DNA from: Methylobacterium adhaesivum
GTDB lineage: Bacteria > Pseudomonadota > Alphaproteobacteria > Rhizobiales > Beijerinckiaceae
NCBI RefSeq assembly: GCF_022179065.1
Contig: NZ_BPQD01000005.1
Location: 1-34,550, forward strand
Direction: 5' to 3'
DNA: 34,550 bases
Shown: piece by piece, positions 1 to 6,925 of the stretch
Numbering within the stretch: the first letter of the stretch is position 1
How the letters are laid out: the number at the start of each line of letters is the position of its first letter
Made by a program: the position numbers and the translations under genes
Notes under the pieces: generated by a model
Told to the model about the DNA's origin: nothing
Seen by the model: the letters and a program-made list of their open reading frames with translations, nothing else
Database searches by the model: none

Positions 1-71
1 GGAAGGTCGGCGGCCGAAGCGACGGCGGTCAGGCCGGCGAGGACGGTCGAGGCGAGAAGCAGTCTTTTCAT
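1..71 (-). CDS. N-terminus of an exported protein (partial, cut by window start)
   Basis: Reading the minus strand from the ATG at 71, the first 23 codons give MKRLLLASTVLAGLTAVASA followed by ADL. This is a classic Sec signal peptide: two basic residues, a hydrophobic core and an AxA-type cleavage site after VASA. The mature start ADLP is common in alphaproteobacterial outer-membrane beta-barrel proteins (Omp25/31 type), but too little is present to assign a family. The rest lies outside the window. No convincing Shine-Dalgarno sequence precedes the ATG. Confidence 0.6.
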   Translation of the reverse strand, partial: MKRLLLASTVLAGLTAVASAADL

Positions 72-472
72 CGGGGTACTCGGTTCTGGATTGGCGAAAG
101 CCGGCGCGCTTGTAGTCCCTGGACGCCGCGAGGTCTGTCGCTTTCCTGCAACATGAGCATCGGATAGCCCACGACATCTCAATGAACGGTAAAGGTTAGC
201 CCGAGGTCACCCCGAACGTCTGCTGTCGGTGTTTTGTCGCACATCGGCACGGCACCAAGGATTCGCTTGGCACGTCCTGGGACGATCGGCGGAGAGATCT
301 GGAAGAATAGTGTTTACCATACGGTTTTCTTGGTGTGACCTCGGCATGATCCTGCCGCAACGCGGTGCCCGCGTGGCCTACGGAAGGCCTGCCAGCGCGA
401 TCGGGCGTTTCGTGAGGCACTCTTAACCGTGATGATCAAGACTGGTTTGGAGCGGCGCGACGTGCCGCACCG
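72..472. other. Gene-free stretch upstream of the exported protein
   Basis: About 400 bases lie between the partial minus-strand gene and the small plus-strand gene. The short open frames here have arginine- and serine-rich shadow-like composition and no recognisable motif. The interval probably holds the promoter of the minus-strand exported protein. I cannot point to a clear -35/-10 pair, and I see no RNA gene. Confidence 0.4.
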
Positions 473-790
473 ATGATTGCGCCCGTCATGCTTCCTCCCA
501 GCCGCTCCTTCGAAACGCCCCAACGGGAATTTTCCCGGAAGAATTCCCCTCGGGAGCGGGATGAGCCCCGACGGGCCGCAACCCTGCTGCCGTGGACGAT
601 CAAGCTGTGTCTCGCCCTCGGCTTCGCCGCCCTCGGGGCGACGCAGTACCTGTCCCGCGCCGCCGAGAGCGGAGCCCTGCGCCAGTTCGCCCGCGCCGGC
701 ACCCCAGACCCCGAGACCACGGGCGCCATCGGCGCGGCCGCCGCCCGCACCACCCTCGACCCCTGCACGACGCTCGACCTCCGGCGTTGA
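473..790 (+). CDS. Small membrane-anchored hypothetical protein
   Basis: A 105-residue frame (or 100 residues from the second ATG at 488). The N-terminal 40 residues are basic and proline/arginine-rich. One hydrophobic segment follows at about residues 40-60 (WTIKLCLALGFAALGATQYL), then an Ala/Thr-rich tail with DPETTGAIG, a style common in small rhizobial single-span proteins. It suggests an inner-membrane protein with a short periplasmic tail. It ends 17 bases before the convergent prenyltransferase gene ends. No family is recognised. An imperfect palindrome with arms GGGAATT/AATTCCC (525-548) lies inside the proposed coding region, so the start or even the gene is uncertain. Confidence 0.4.
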   Translation: MIAPVMLPPSRSFETPQREFSRKNSPRERDEPRRAATLLPWTIKLCLALGFAALGATQYLSRAAESGALRQFARAGTPDPETTGAIGAAAARTTLDPCTTLDLRR

Positions 791-807
791 GGCGCGCCTC
801 GCGCAGG

Positions 808-1515
808 CTACGCCGCCGACGCGAGGCCACCGAAACGGCGCTCCCGGTCGGCGAAGGCCCGAAGCGCCGTGGCGAGATCGTCCGCCCCGAAATCGGGCCA
901 GTGCACCGGCGTGAAGTGGAGCTCGGCATAGGCGCTTTCCCAGAGCAGGAAGTCCGAGAGGCGCTGCTCGCCGCTGGTGCGGATCACGAGGTCGACGTCC
1001 GGCACGGGGCCGCCGCTGACGCGGCGCCCGAACTCGGCGGCGGCGGGCACGCCGGTCCGGAGGTCGGCGGCCAGGGACGCCGCTGCCGCCAGGATCGCAG
1101 CGCGAGCGGAGTAATCGAGGGCGATGCGCAGGTGCAGGCCGGATCCCGCCGCCGTCCGGGCTTCGGCGCGCCCGATGGCCTCGGCGATGCCCTCCGGCAA
1201 ACGGTCGCGCCGGCCGATCACGCTGAGGCGCACGCCCGCCCGGGCGAGCCGCTCCGCCTCCTCCCGCAGATAGAGGCGCAGCAGCCCCATGAGGGCCGTG
1301 ACTTCGTCCTCCGGCCGGCGCCAGTTGTCGCTGGAGAACGCGTAGAGCGTCAGGGTGCCGATGCCCTGGCCGGGCGCCGCCTCCACGACCCGTCGGATCG
1401 CCGCGACCCCGGCCTTGTGGCCGAGCGCCCGGGGCAAGCCGCGCCCCGTGGCCCAGCGACCGTTGCCGTCCATGATGATGCCGACGTGAAGGCCGGGCTG
1501 CAAAGCACTTTGCAT
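808..1515 (-). CDS. Divergent cis-prenyltransferase (undecaprenyl diphosphate synthase family)
   Basis: A 235-residue member of the UppS/Rer2 family, which adds isopentenyl diphosphate units in cis to an allylic diphosphate at the cytoplasmic membrane. Visible motifs are HVGIIMDGNGRWA (10-22, catalytic Asp16), RALGH (29-33), FSSDNW (60-65) and IRTSGEQRLSDFLLWESAYAEL (178-199). The usual NYGGR motif is replaced by DYSAR (134-138), and FLLWQ reads FLLWE. It is therefore probably a paralogue of the housekeeping UppS with a different product length or substrate, which is inference. The ATG follows a strong Shine-Dalgarno sequence (AAGGAG, about 8 bases upstream). A TTTGCA-type near-palindrome overlaps the start codon and matches the operators upstream of the regulator gene. 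Confidence 0.9.
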   Translation of the reverse strand: MQSALQPGLHVGIIMDGNGRWATGRGLPRALGHKAGVAAIRRVVEAAPGQGIGTLTLYAFSSDNWRRPEDEVTALMGLLRLYLREEAERLARAGVRLSVIGRRDRLPEGIAEAIGRAEARTAAGSGLHLRIALDYSARAAILAAAASLAADLRTGVPAAAEFGRRVSGGPVPDVDLVIRTSGEQRLSDFLLWESAYAELHFTPVHWPDFGADDLATALRAFADRERRFGGLASAA

Positions 1516-1522
1516 TGTAGAG
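1508..1522 (-). promoter_or_regulatory. Operator-like site over the prenyltransferase start codon
   Basis: On the minus strand the sequence is CTCTACAATGCAAAG, with the ATG inside it. Its CAATGCAAAGTG core is identical over 12 bases to the perfect palindrome at 2689-2703, and it matches the 2641-2655 site at 13 of 15 positions. Binding here would cover the ribosome-binding/start region of the gene. The match is seen directly; the binding protein is inferred to be the winged-helix regulator at 1613-1978. Confidence 0.5.
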
Positions 1523-1612
1523 TCTCCTTGCGAACGAAAGGACGGACACGCACGATCGCCGGCTCATTCGCCGGACGACGGACTTGGATGTCGCTCCGGC
1601 GCCCCGTCGGGC

Positions 1613-1978
1613 TCAGGCCGGGCTGGGCTCGGGCCGGCCGGCATGGTCCTGCTCGGCCGCCTCGGCCGCGTCGCGGACCACGCGCTCCAGCACGGCGAGA
1701 TACTCGAGGAAGCGGCGGCGTCCGGCGGCGGTGAGGCCGCAGGTGGTCTGGGGCCGGTTGCCGTCGTAGCCCTTGCGGATCTCGACGAGGCCCGCCTCCT
1801 GCAGCACCTGGAGATGGCGGCTGAGATTGCCGTCCGTGAGGCCGCAGAGCTGCTTCAGGTCGGCGAAGGCGAGCCCCTTCGGGTGGGCGATGAGGGAGGT
1901 GAGGAGGCCGAGGCGGGCCTTCTCGTGGATCACCCGGTCAAGCCCGTCATAGGCGAACGGCGCGTCGGCTTTAGGCAT
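1613..1978 (-). CDS. Winged-helix transcriptional regulator (HTH_34/ArsR-MarR-like)
   Basis: A 121-residue one-domain DNA-binding protein. After YDGLDRVIHEKARLGLLTSLIAHPKGLAFADLKQLCGLTDGNLSRHLQVLQEAGLV, the winged helix continues with a wing (EIRKGYDGNRPQTTCGLT) and a C-terminal helix ending in a charged tail. This fits the PF13601-type family (winged helix, 'DNA-binding domain'). No metal-binding Cys/His cluster is obvious. The start overlaps the stop of the upstream membrane protein by 8 bases, so the two are co-transcribed and coupled. It probably represses its own operon and the downstream prenyltransferase through the palindromes at 2641-2703 and 1508-1522. The ligand is unknown. Confidence 0.85.
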   Translation of the reverse strand: MPKADAPFAYDGLDRVIHEKARLGLLTSLIAHPKGLAFADLKQLCGLTDGNLSRHLQVLQEAGLVEIRKGYDGNRPQTTCGLTAAGRRRFLEYLAVLERVVRDAAEAAEQDHAGRPEPSPA

Positions 1979-2582
1979 CGCCGGCCTCCGAAGCGGCCCG
2001 GATCACGAGGGTCATGAGGCCCTGGCCGACGGCGAAGGGCACCCCCATCGCCCAGGGCGAGAGGGTTCGGCCCTCCCCCGTGACGACGAGCACGGTCAGG
2101 CCGGCCACGAGGTACCAGGCGCCGACGAGGGCGACCCCGCGCGGCATCACCCGGACGCCCGCGAAGATCCCGAGGCTGACGATGACCTGCCACAGGCCCG
2201 GCAGCAGCCACAGGCTCTCGGGCGACACCCGCGCCAGCACGAGGCCGAGGAGCGCCCCGGCGGCCCCCGCCGGCAGGAACTGCTCCACGGCATCGTGGAT
2301 CATCGCATCGCCGAGGCCGCCCGCGTGCCGGCGCGCCCGGGCCCGCATCTCCGCCCCAACGAGACCGAGGGCGGCGAAAGCCGTGGCGATCCAGGCCGCG
2401 AAGAAGGCGAACGGCCGGGCCTCCGGATCGTCGAGGAGGAGGGTCTGCAGGGTGGCCGTGGCCAGCGCCAGCCCGGCGGTGGCCGCGAAGGCCGCCGGGC
2501 CGTAGCCGCTGAAGGCGGTGCCGCGCACGAGCTGCGAGCGGATGGCACCGATGTCCGCCAGAGCCCTGTCGAGATCGGTCAT
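1971..2582 (-). CDS. Six-span inner-membrane protein of unknown function
   Basis: 203 residues starting MTDLDRALADIGAIRSQLVRGTAF, then about six hydrophobic segments (near residues 27-47, 57-77, 103-123, 128-147, 150-167 and 175-192). A conserved-looking GYGP lies just before the first span. It resembles the conserved hypothetical membrane proteins that commonly sit beside HTH_34 regulators in Proteobacteria. No catalytic motif is visible. I chose the ATG at 2582 because the in-frame extension to 2639 would leave almost no leader after the predicted promoter. Context suggests it works with, or senses for, the regulator and the cis-prenyltransferase, but its function is not known. Confidence 0.8.
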   Translation of the reverse strand: MTDLDRALADIGAIRSQLVRGTAFSGYGPAAFAATAGLALATATLQTLLLDDPEARPFAFFAAWIATAFAALGLVGAEMRARARRHAGGLGDAMIHDAVEQFLPAGAAGALLGLVLARVSPESLWLLPGLWQVIVSLGIFAGVRVMPRGVALVGAWYLVAGLTVLVVTGEGRTLSPWAMGVPFAVGQGLMTLVIRAASEAGDA

Positions 2583-2640
2583 GCGAACCCCGGTCCTATC
2601 CCTCGGAACGTCGGAGGCCGGATTACGCCGCCCTCTCAAG

Positions 2641-2655
2641 CTCTATGATGCAAAG
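2641..2655 (-). promoter_or_regulatory. Operator half of the regulator promoter (downstream site)
   Basis: Plus-strand CTCTATGATGCAAAG, a degenerate copy of the TTTGCA palindrome. It overlaps the distal edge of the -10 box and the expected transcription start of the minus-strand promoter at 2654-2681. It matches the site at the prenyltransferase start codon at 13 of 15 positions. This position is typical for repression by blocking polymerase. Confidence 0.5.
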
Positions 2656-2681
2656 TATACGGCCTGGCAAAGCCGATGCAA
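2654..2681 (-). promoter_or_regulatory. Sigma-70-type promoter for the membrane protein/regulator operon
   Basis: On the minus strand, TTGCAT (2681-2676), a 16-base spacer and TATACT (2659-2654) form a good housekeeping promoter. Expected transcription starts near 2647, about 65 bases before the ATG at 2582. Palindromic operator-like sites flank both hexamers. Confidence 0.6.
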
Positions 2682-2688
2682 CCGTTTT

Positions 2689-2703
2689 CTTTGCAATGCA
2701 AAG
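2689..2703. promoter_or_regulatory. Perfect 7-1-7 palindrome, predicted operator (upstream site)
   Basis: CTTTGCAATGCAAAG has perfect 7-base arms around one central base. It lies 8 bases upstream of the -35 box of the minus-strand promoter. Arm sequence and core are shared with the sites at 2641-2655 and 1508-1522, so the three form a small predicted regulon. It is the best-conserved copy of the motif. Confidence 0.6.
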
Positions 2704-2711
2704 TGAGGGGA

Positions 2712-3452
2712 TCAGGGCTTGGCGAGGAGCGCCGCCAGGGCCGGAGACAGGCCGAGGCTCGCGAGGGCGGGGGCTTCCCCCCTCGCCGCCCCGTCTCGGG
2801 CCGCCGCCAGAACCGTGCGAGTGCCGGCCTCCACCGAACAGAGCACCGGCACCGGAACGGTGGGCTGGATGCGCGCGGCGAGCCCGGCCAGGGCCGCGCC
2901 CCCGAGGATCACGGCCTCGGCCCCGTCCGCCTCGGCGCAGGCCCGGCAGGCGGCGGCGAGGCCGCCGAGGGCCGCGTCGGGGTCGGCGGCGATCTCGGCT
3001 CCCGTCGGCGCGACGGTGCGCACGCCGGTCAGATACCGTCCCAGGCCGAGGGCGGCCACGAACTCCGTCAGCATCGGCCCCCACAGGGCGCCGCCGGTGA
3101 CGATGGCGAAGCGCCGGCCATCGGCGAAGGCGGCCCGGCACGCGGCCTCGGCCATACCCACCACCGGCACCGGCGAGACCTCGCGCAGGGCCGCCAGGCC
3201 CGGATCGCCGAAGCACGCGAGGTAGACGGCATCGGCCCCGGCGACATGCTCGGCCAGGGCATCGAGGGCGGCATGGCCGGCGATGGCCGCGGCCGCCCGG
3301 CTCGCGATGTAGCGGGCGCCGAAGCGACCGGTCACGGCCATGATCTCGGCCGACCCGCCGACGAGGCCCCGGACATGGTCCGCCACGAGGTCGGTGACGG
3401 AGGCCATGGTGTTGGGGTTGATGAGGAGGATGCGCACGGGGCGGTGACTCAT
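2712..3452 (-). CDS. Asp/Glu/hydantoin racemase-superfamily protein lacking the second catalytic Cys
   Basis: 246 residues from the ATG at 3452; earlier in-frame codons read through the transporter gene and are not real. N-terminal RILLINPNT and ACFGDPG (Cys80) are typical of hydantoin/allantoin racemases and Asp/Glu racemases (PF01177), which use two cysteines. At the second site, where LGC is expected, the sequence reads VILGGAALAG, with Gly185 instead of Cys. Normal racemisation is therefore doubtful; it may be a one-base isomerase, a decarboxylase-like member or a binding protein. Its ATG overlaps the stop of the NCS1 transporter (ATGA), indicating coupling and a role with the transported heterocycle. 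Confidence 0.85.
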   Translation of the reverse strand: MSHRPVRILLINPNTMASVTDLVADHVRGLVGGSAEIMAVTGRFGARYIASRAAAAIAGHAALDALAEHVAGADAVYLACFGDPGLAALREVSPVPVVGMAEAACRAAFADGRRFAIVTGGALWGPMLTEFVAALGLGRYLTGVRTVAPTGAEIAADPDAALGGLAAACRACAEADGAEAVILGGAALAGLAARIQPTVPVPVLCSVEAGTRTVLAAARDGAARGEAPALASLGLSPALAALLAKP

Positions 3453-4945
3453 GACGCCTGGGGGGTCCGCCGCATCAGCGCGACATAGGTCGCAAAGCCG
3501 AGGCCGACGCCGATGAACCACGAGAAGTTGGCCAGCCCCGACAGGGCCGGGACCACGGCGCACAGGACCGGCACGAGAGCCGAGGGGATCACGCTGAGGA
3601 TGGCGGCCCGGTTGTAGCCGTCCGTGTACCAGTACCGGCCCGTGGGGCTCATGCTGTAGAGGTCGTCCACCACCACGTGCTGCCGGCGCACCACGTAGTA
3701 ATCCGCGATCAAGATACCGAACAGCGGTCCGATGAAGCCCCCGAGCACGTCGAGCGTGTAGTGGATCACCGCCGGGTTGTTGTAGAGGTTCCACGGGGTG
3801 ATGAAGATCGACGCCACGGCGGCGATCATGCCGCCCATGCGCCAGCTGATGTGCTGGGGCGCCACGTTCGAGAAGTCGAAGGCCGGCGAGACGAAGTTGG
3901 CCACGATGTTGATGCCAATGGTCGCCGTCATGAAGGTGAAGGCGCCGAGCACCACCGCGTAGGTGTTATCGATGCGGCTCACCGTCTCGACGGGATCGAT
4001 GATGAGGCGGCCGAACACCGGCAGGGTCGCCGAGGTGGTGATGACCGTCAGCAGGGAGAAGCCGATGAAATTTACCGGCAGGCCCCAGACGTTGCCGGCC
4101 TTTACCGCCGCGAAGGATTTCCCGTAGCGGGAGAAGTCGCCGAAGTTGAGCATCGGCCCGGAGAAGTAGGAGACCACGAGGGCGATGGCGTTGAGCATCA
4201 CCGGCACGGCATCCCAGCCCTGGTAGCGTACTTCGCCGAGCGACAGGCCGACCTTGTCGATGCCGGCCTTAGCGACGAGGTAGGCCGCGAGGGCGATCAT
4301 CACGACGTAGACGGCCGGCCCCGCCCAGTCGATGAACTTGCGGATCGCCTCCATGCCGCGCCAGAACACCAGCGCCTGGATCACCCAGAGCGCCATGAAG
4401 CTCGCCCAGCCGAGGCTCGACAATCCGACGAAGCCGGAGGTGGCGACGTCGGCATAGGGGCCGAGTTCGGGATAGAACCGCAGGGCCACGATCATAAAGG
4501 CGGACGAGGCCAGATAGGTCTGGATGCCGTACCAGGCCACCGCGATGAGGCCGCGGATGATGGCCGGGATATTGGCGCCCTTCACCCCGAAGGAGGCGCG
4601 GCAGATCACCGGATAGGGCGTGCCGGTGACCTGACTCGGCTTGGCGACGAGGTTGCAGAACAGTTGCACGATGAGGATGCCGACGAGGAGCGAGGCTAGC
4701 ACCTGCCAGCTCACGAGCCCGAGGGAGAACAGCGAACCGGCAGTGATGTAGCCGCCGACACTGTGGACGTCCGACATCCAGAACGCGAAGATGTTGTAGG
4801 TGCCCCAGGTCTGGCTGCGCAGGGGCGCCAGGTCTTCGTTGGTGAGGCGCTCGTCGTAGCCGGGCTTGATCGTCACCCCGGGATGCGCATCCGGGGCGGC
4901 GCCTCCCGATGTCGCCTCCGCGATCGTCGCTACCCCGTGTGACAT
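3449..4945 (-). CDS. NCS1-family nucleobase/hydantoin:cation symporter
   Basis: 498 residues with about 12 membrane spans, family PF02133 (cytosine/purines, uracil, thiamine, allantoin permeases; Mhp1 fold). The N-terminal NEDLAP, TWGTYNIFAFWMSDVHSVGGY and AGSLFSLGL stretches are characteristic of the group. It probably imports a hydantoin, allantoin, uracil or related ring compound with Na+ or H+. I chose the ATG at 4945, preceded by AAGGGGGG about 8 bases upstream, because residues upstream in the longer frame are low-complexity and lack homology. It is the first gene of a two-gene operon with the racemase-like protein. No ring-opening hydrolase is adjacent, so the substrate cannot be fixed from context. 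Confidence 0.92.
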   Translation of the reverse strand: MSHGVATIAEATSGGAAPDAHPGVTIKPGYDERLTNEDLAPLRSQTWGTYNIFAFWMSDVHSVGGYITAGSLFSLGLVSWQVLASLLVGILIVQLFCNLVAKPSQVTGTPYPVICRASFGVKGANIPAIIRGLIAVAWYGIQTYLASSAFMIVALRFYPELGPYADVATSGFVGLSSLGWASFMALWVIQALVFWRGMEAIRKFIDWAGPAVYVVMIALAAYLVAKAGIDKVGLSLGEVRYQGWDAVPVMLNAIALVVSYFSGPMLNFGDFSRYGKSFAAVKAGNVWGLPVNFIGFSLLTVITTSATLPVFGRLIIDPVETVSRIDNTYAVVLGAFTFMTATIGINIVANFVSPAFDFSNVAPQHISWRMGGMIAAVASIFITPWNLYNNPAVIHYTLDVLGGFIGPLFGILIADYYVVRRQHVVVDDLYSMSPTGRYWYTDGYNRAAILSVIPSALVPVLCAVVPALSGLANFSWFIGVGLGFATYVALMRRTPQAS

Positions 4946-5246
4946 CGGCCAGCCCCCCCTTGACGCCGCGGCGCCGCTCGCCGTGCGGTTGAATGTGTTG
5001 CACGGGGCGTACCGTTGGCAAGGGGTTGACCTAGGGCCGCGAGGCCAGGGCTCGACCGCCGCGCGAGGTGGATAAATTCCCGGCGCACCGCCGGCTCGAT
5101 TGACAAGTGGCCCAGGGGCTCTAAGTGTCTGACGCAACGCGTGTGCGCGGCGGGACGTGTGTCGAAACCGCCCCTCGAAGCCGTCGCCGTGTCGATGCAC
5201 TCCGCGCCGGTCGGTCCATTCCCGCGCGCAACGGTTCTCATAGAAT
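4946..5246. promoter_or_regulatory. Divergent intergenic region between transporter and RNA helicase
   Basis: About 300 bases that must carry promoters for both divergent genes. On the plus strand a perfect TTGACA at 5100-5105 is followed 16 bases later by TAAGTG (5122-5127), a weak -10 and a candidate helicase promoter with a leader of about 115 bases. For the transporter direction I see no good hexamer pair. A TGGCA...TTGA stretch near 5015-5030 looks like a sigma-54 site at first, but the GG/GC spacing is wrong. Confidence 0.3.
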
Positions 5247-6764
5247 ATGTCTTTTGCCGACCTCGGATTGAGCGACAAGGTCCTTCAGGCCGTCACGGCG
5301 GCCGGTTATACCGAGCCGACGCCGATCCAAGCCCAGGCCATTCCCCACGTGCTGGCCCGGCGCGACGTGCTGGGCATCGCCCAGACCGGAACCGGCAAGA
5401 CGGCGGCGTTCACGCTGCCGATGCTGACCCTGCTGGAGAATGGCCGGGCCCGCGCCCGCATGCCGCGCACCCTCATCCTCGAGCCGACGCGCGAGCTCGC
5501 CGCCCAGGTGGTGGAGAACTTCGACCGCTACGGCATCAACCACAAGCTCAACGTGGCCCTGATCATCGGCGGCGTCTCGTTCGCCGAGCAGGACGCCAAG
5601 CTCATGCGCGGCACCGACGTGCTGATCGCGACCCCGGGCCGGCTCCTCGACCATTTCGAGCGCGGCAAGCTCCTCCTCACGGGCGTCGAGCTCCTCGTGA
5701 TCGACGAGGCCGACCGGATGCTCGACATGGGCTTCATCCCCGACATCGAACGCATCGTGAAGATGGTGCCGTTCACCCGCCAGACCCTGTTCTTCTCGGC
5801 CACCATGCCGCCGGAGATCGAGCGGCTGGCCGACATGTTCCTGCACACGCCGCAGCGGATCGAGGTGGCGCGCCCCGCCTCTACAGCCGCCACCATCGTG
5901 CAGAAGCTCGTGGCCACGGGCTCTGAGGGCCACGAGAAGCGCGACCTCCTGCGTCGGCTCATCCGGGGCGAGGCGGAGCTCAACAACGGCATCATCTTCT
6001 GCAACCGCAAACGCGACGTGGCGCTGCTGCAGAAGTCGCTGGCGAGCCACGGCTTCAACGTCGCGGCTTTGCACGGCGACATGGACCAGCGCGCCCGCAC
6101 CATCGCGCTGGACGGCTTCCGCTCCGGAGAGGTGCCGCTGCTGGTCGCCTCCGACGTCGCGGCGCGCGGCCTCGACATCCCGGCCGTGAGCCACGTCTTC
6201 AATTTCGACGTACCCCACCATCCTGAGGATTACGTCCACCGCATCGGCCGCACGGGCCGGGCCGGGCGGGCGGGCCACGCCTTCACCCTGGTGACCCGCT
6301 CCGACGAGCGCTCGGTCACCGCCATCGAGAGCCTGATCGGCCAGCCGATCCCCTGGGCCGAGGGCGACCTCGGCGTCCTGCCCGAGCCCGGCGCCGCTCC
6401 GGCGGAGCGCGAGGACGCGCCGACCCGGACGCGCCATCGCGGCAAATCCGGTCAAACCCTGCGCCGGCGCGGCGCGAGCGAGACCGGGCGCGAGGCCGCC
6501 CGGTCGGAGCCCCGTGCCCGCAAGGGTGGCCGCCGGGACAGCCCCGAACGGGGACCGTCCCCGGCGGTCGAGGCCGAGGCCGCCCCCTCCCCGGCTCGTC
6601 CGAAGGAGCCCGCCCCCCAGCGCACGGCCGAACCCCGGCGCGAGGAGCGCCGGCCGGCGCCCCGGCGGCGCGGCGACGAGGACGACGGCGAGACGCCCAT
6701 CGGCCTCGGCTCGCACGTACCGGCCTTCCTCCTGCGCCCGGCAGTGATCAAGTCCACCAAATGA
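5247..6764 (+). CDS. rhlE: DEAD-box ATP-dependent RNA helicase, RhlE type
   Basis: 505 residues. Cytosolic ATP-dependent RNA unwinding in ribosome assembly or mRNA turnover. Motifs in order: Q motif with PTPIQ (25-29), AQTGTGKT (45-52), PTRELA (80-85), TPGR (129-132), DEAD (153-156), SAT (184-186), ARGLDIP (306-312) and HRIGRTGR (331-338). The start MSFADLGLS resembles E. coli RhlE. From about residue 380 there is a long Arg/Pro/Glu-rich, disordered, basic tail, as often found on alphaproteobacterial RhlE proteins, probably for RNA or degradosome contact. The sequence before the ATG has no strong ribosome-binding site. The neighbouring gene downstream is unrelated. Confidence 0.95.
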   Translation: MSFADLGLSDKVLQAVTAAGYTEPTPIQAQAIPHVLARRDVLGIAQTGTGKTAAFTLPMLTLLENGRARARMPRTLILEPTRELAAQVVENFDRYGINHKLNVALIIGGVSFAEQDAKLMRGTDVLIATPGRLLDHFERGKLLLTGVELLVIDEADRMLDMGFIPDIERIVKMVPFTRQTLFFSATMPPEIERLADMFLHTPQRIEVARPASTAATIVQKLVATGSEGHEKRDLLRRLIRGEAELNNGIIFCNRKRDVALLQKSLASHGFNVAALHGDMDQRARTIALDGFRSGEVPLLVASDVAARGLDIPAVSHVFNFDVPHHPEDYVHRIGRTGRAGRAGHAFTLVTRSDERSVTAIESLIGQPIPWAEGDLGVLPEPGAAPAEREDAPTRTRHRGKSGQTLRRRGASETGREAARSEPRARKGGRRDSPERGPSPAVEAEAAPSPARPKEPAPQRTAEPRREERRPAPRRRGDEDDGETPIGLGSHVPAFLLRPAVIKSTK

Positions 6765-6925
6765 GTCGGCCCGGAGTCGGGACGCCATCGAATCCCGGCC
6801 TCGAAAGAGCGAGGGACGTTGGGGGCGCCGACGCCTGATGGCGTTTCCGCCACCGGGCGGTTAGGGTCTCGCGGCTGGCTCTCCGCTCCCATCGGAGCGA
6901 AGGGCCAGGGCGATTCTACGGTTGG

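Noticed and set aside
314-1567. A 417-codon minus-strand frame over the prenyltransferase and upstream region
   Set aside because: Composition is Arg/Gly/Pro-rich and without motifs; the prenyltransferase in another frame has all family motifs.
3677-4699. A 340-codon plus-strand frame opposite the NCS1 transporter
   Set aside because: Antisense shadow with His/Asp/Glu/Arg-rich repeats; the transporter frame is clearly real.
5013-5030. Possible sigma-54 (-24/-12) promoter
   Set aside because: TGGCA and TTGA are present, but the GG-N10-GC spacing and the GC doublet are not.
4946-5278. N-terminal extension of the transporter frame up to 5278
   Set aside because: The extra residues are not transporter-like and run into the divergent helicase gene; a good ribosome-binding site precedes the ATG at 4945.
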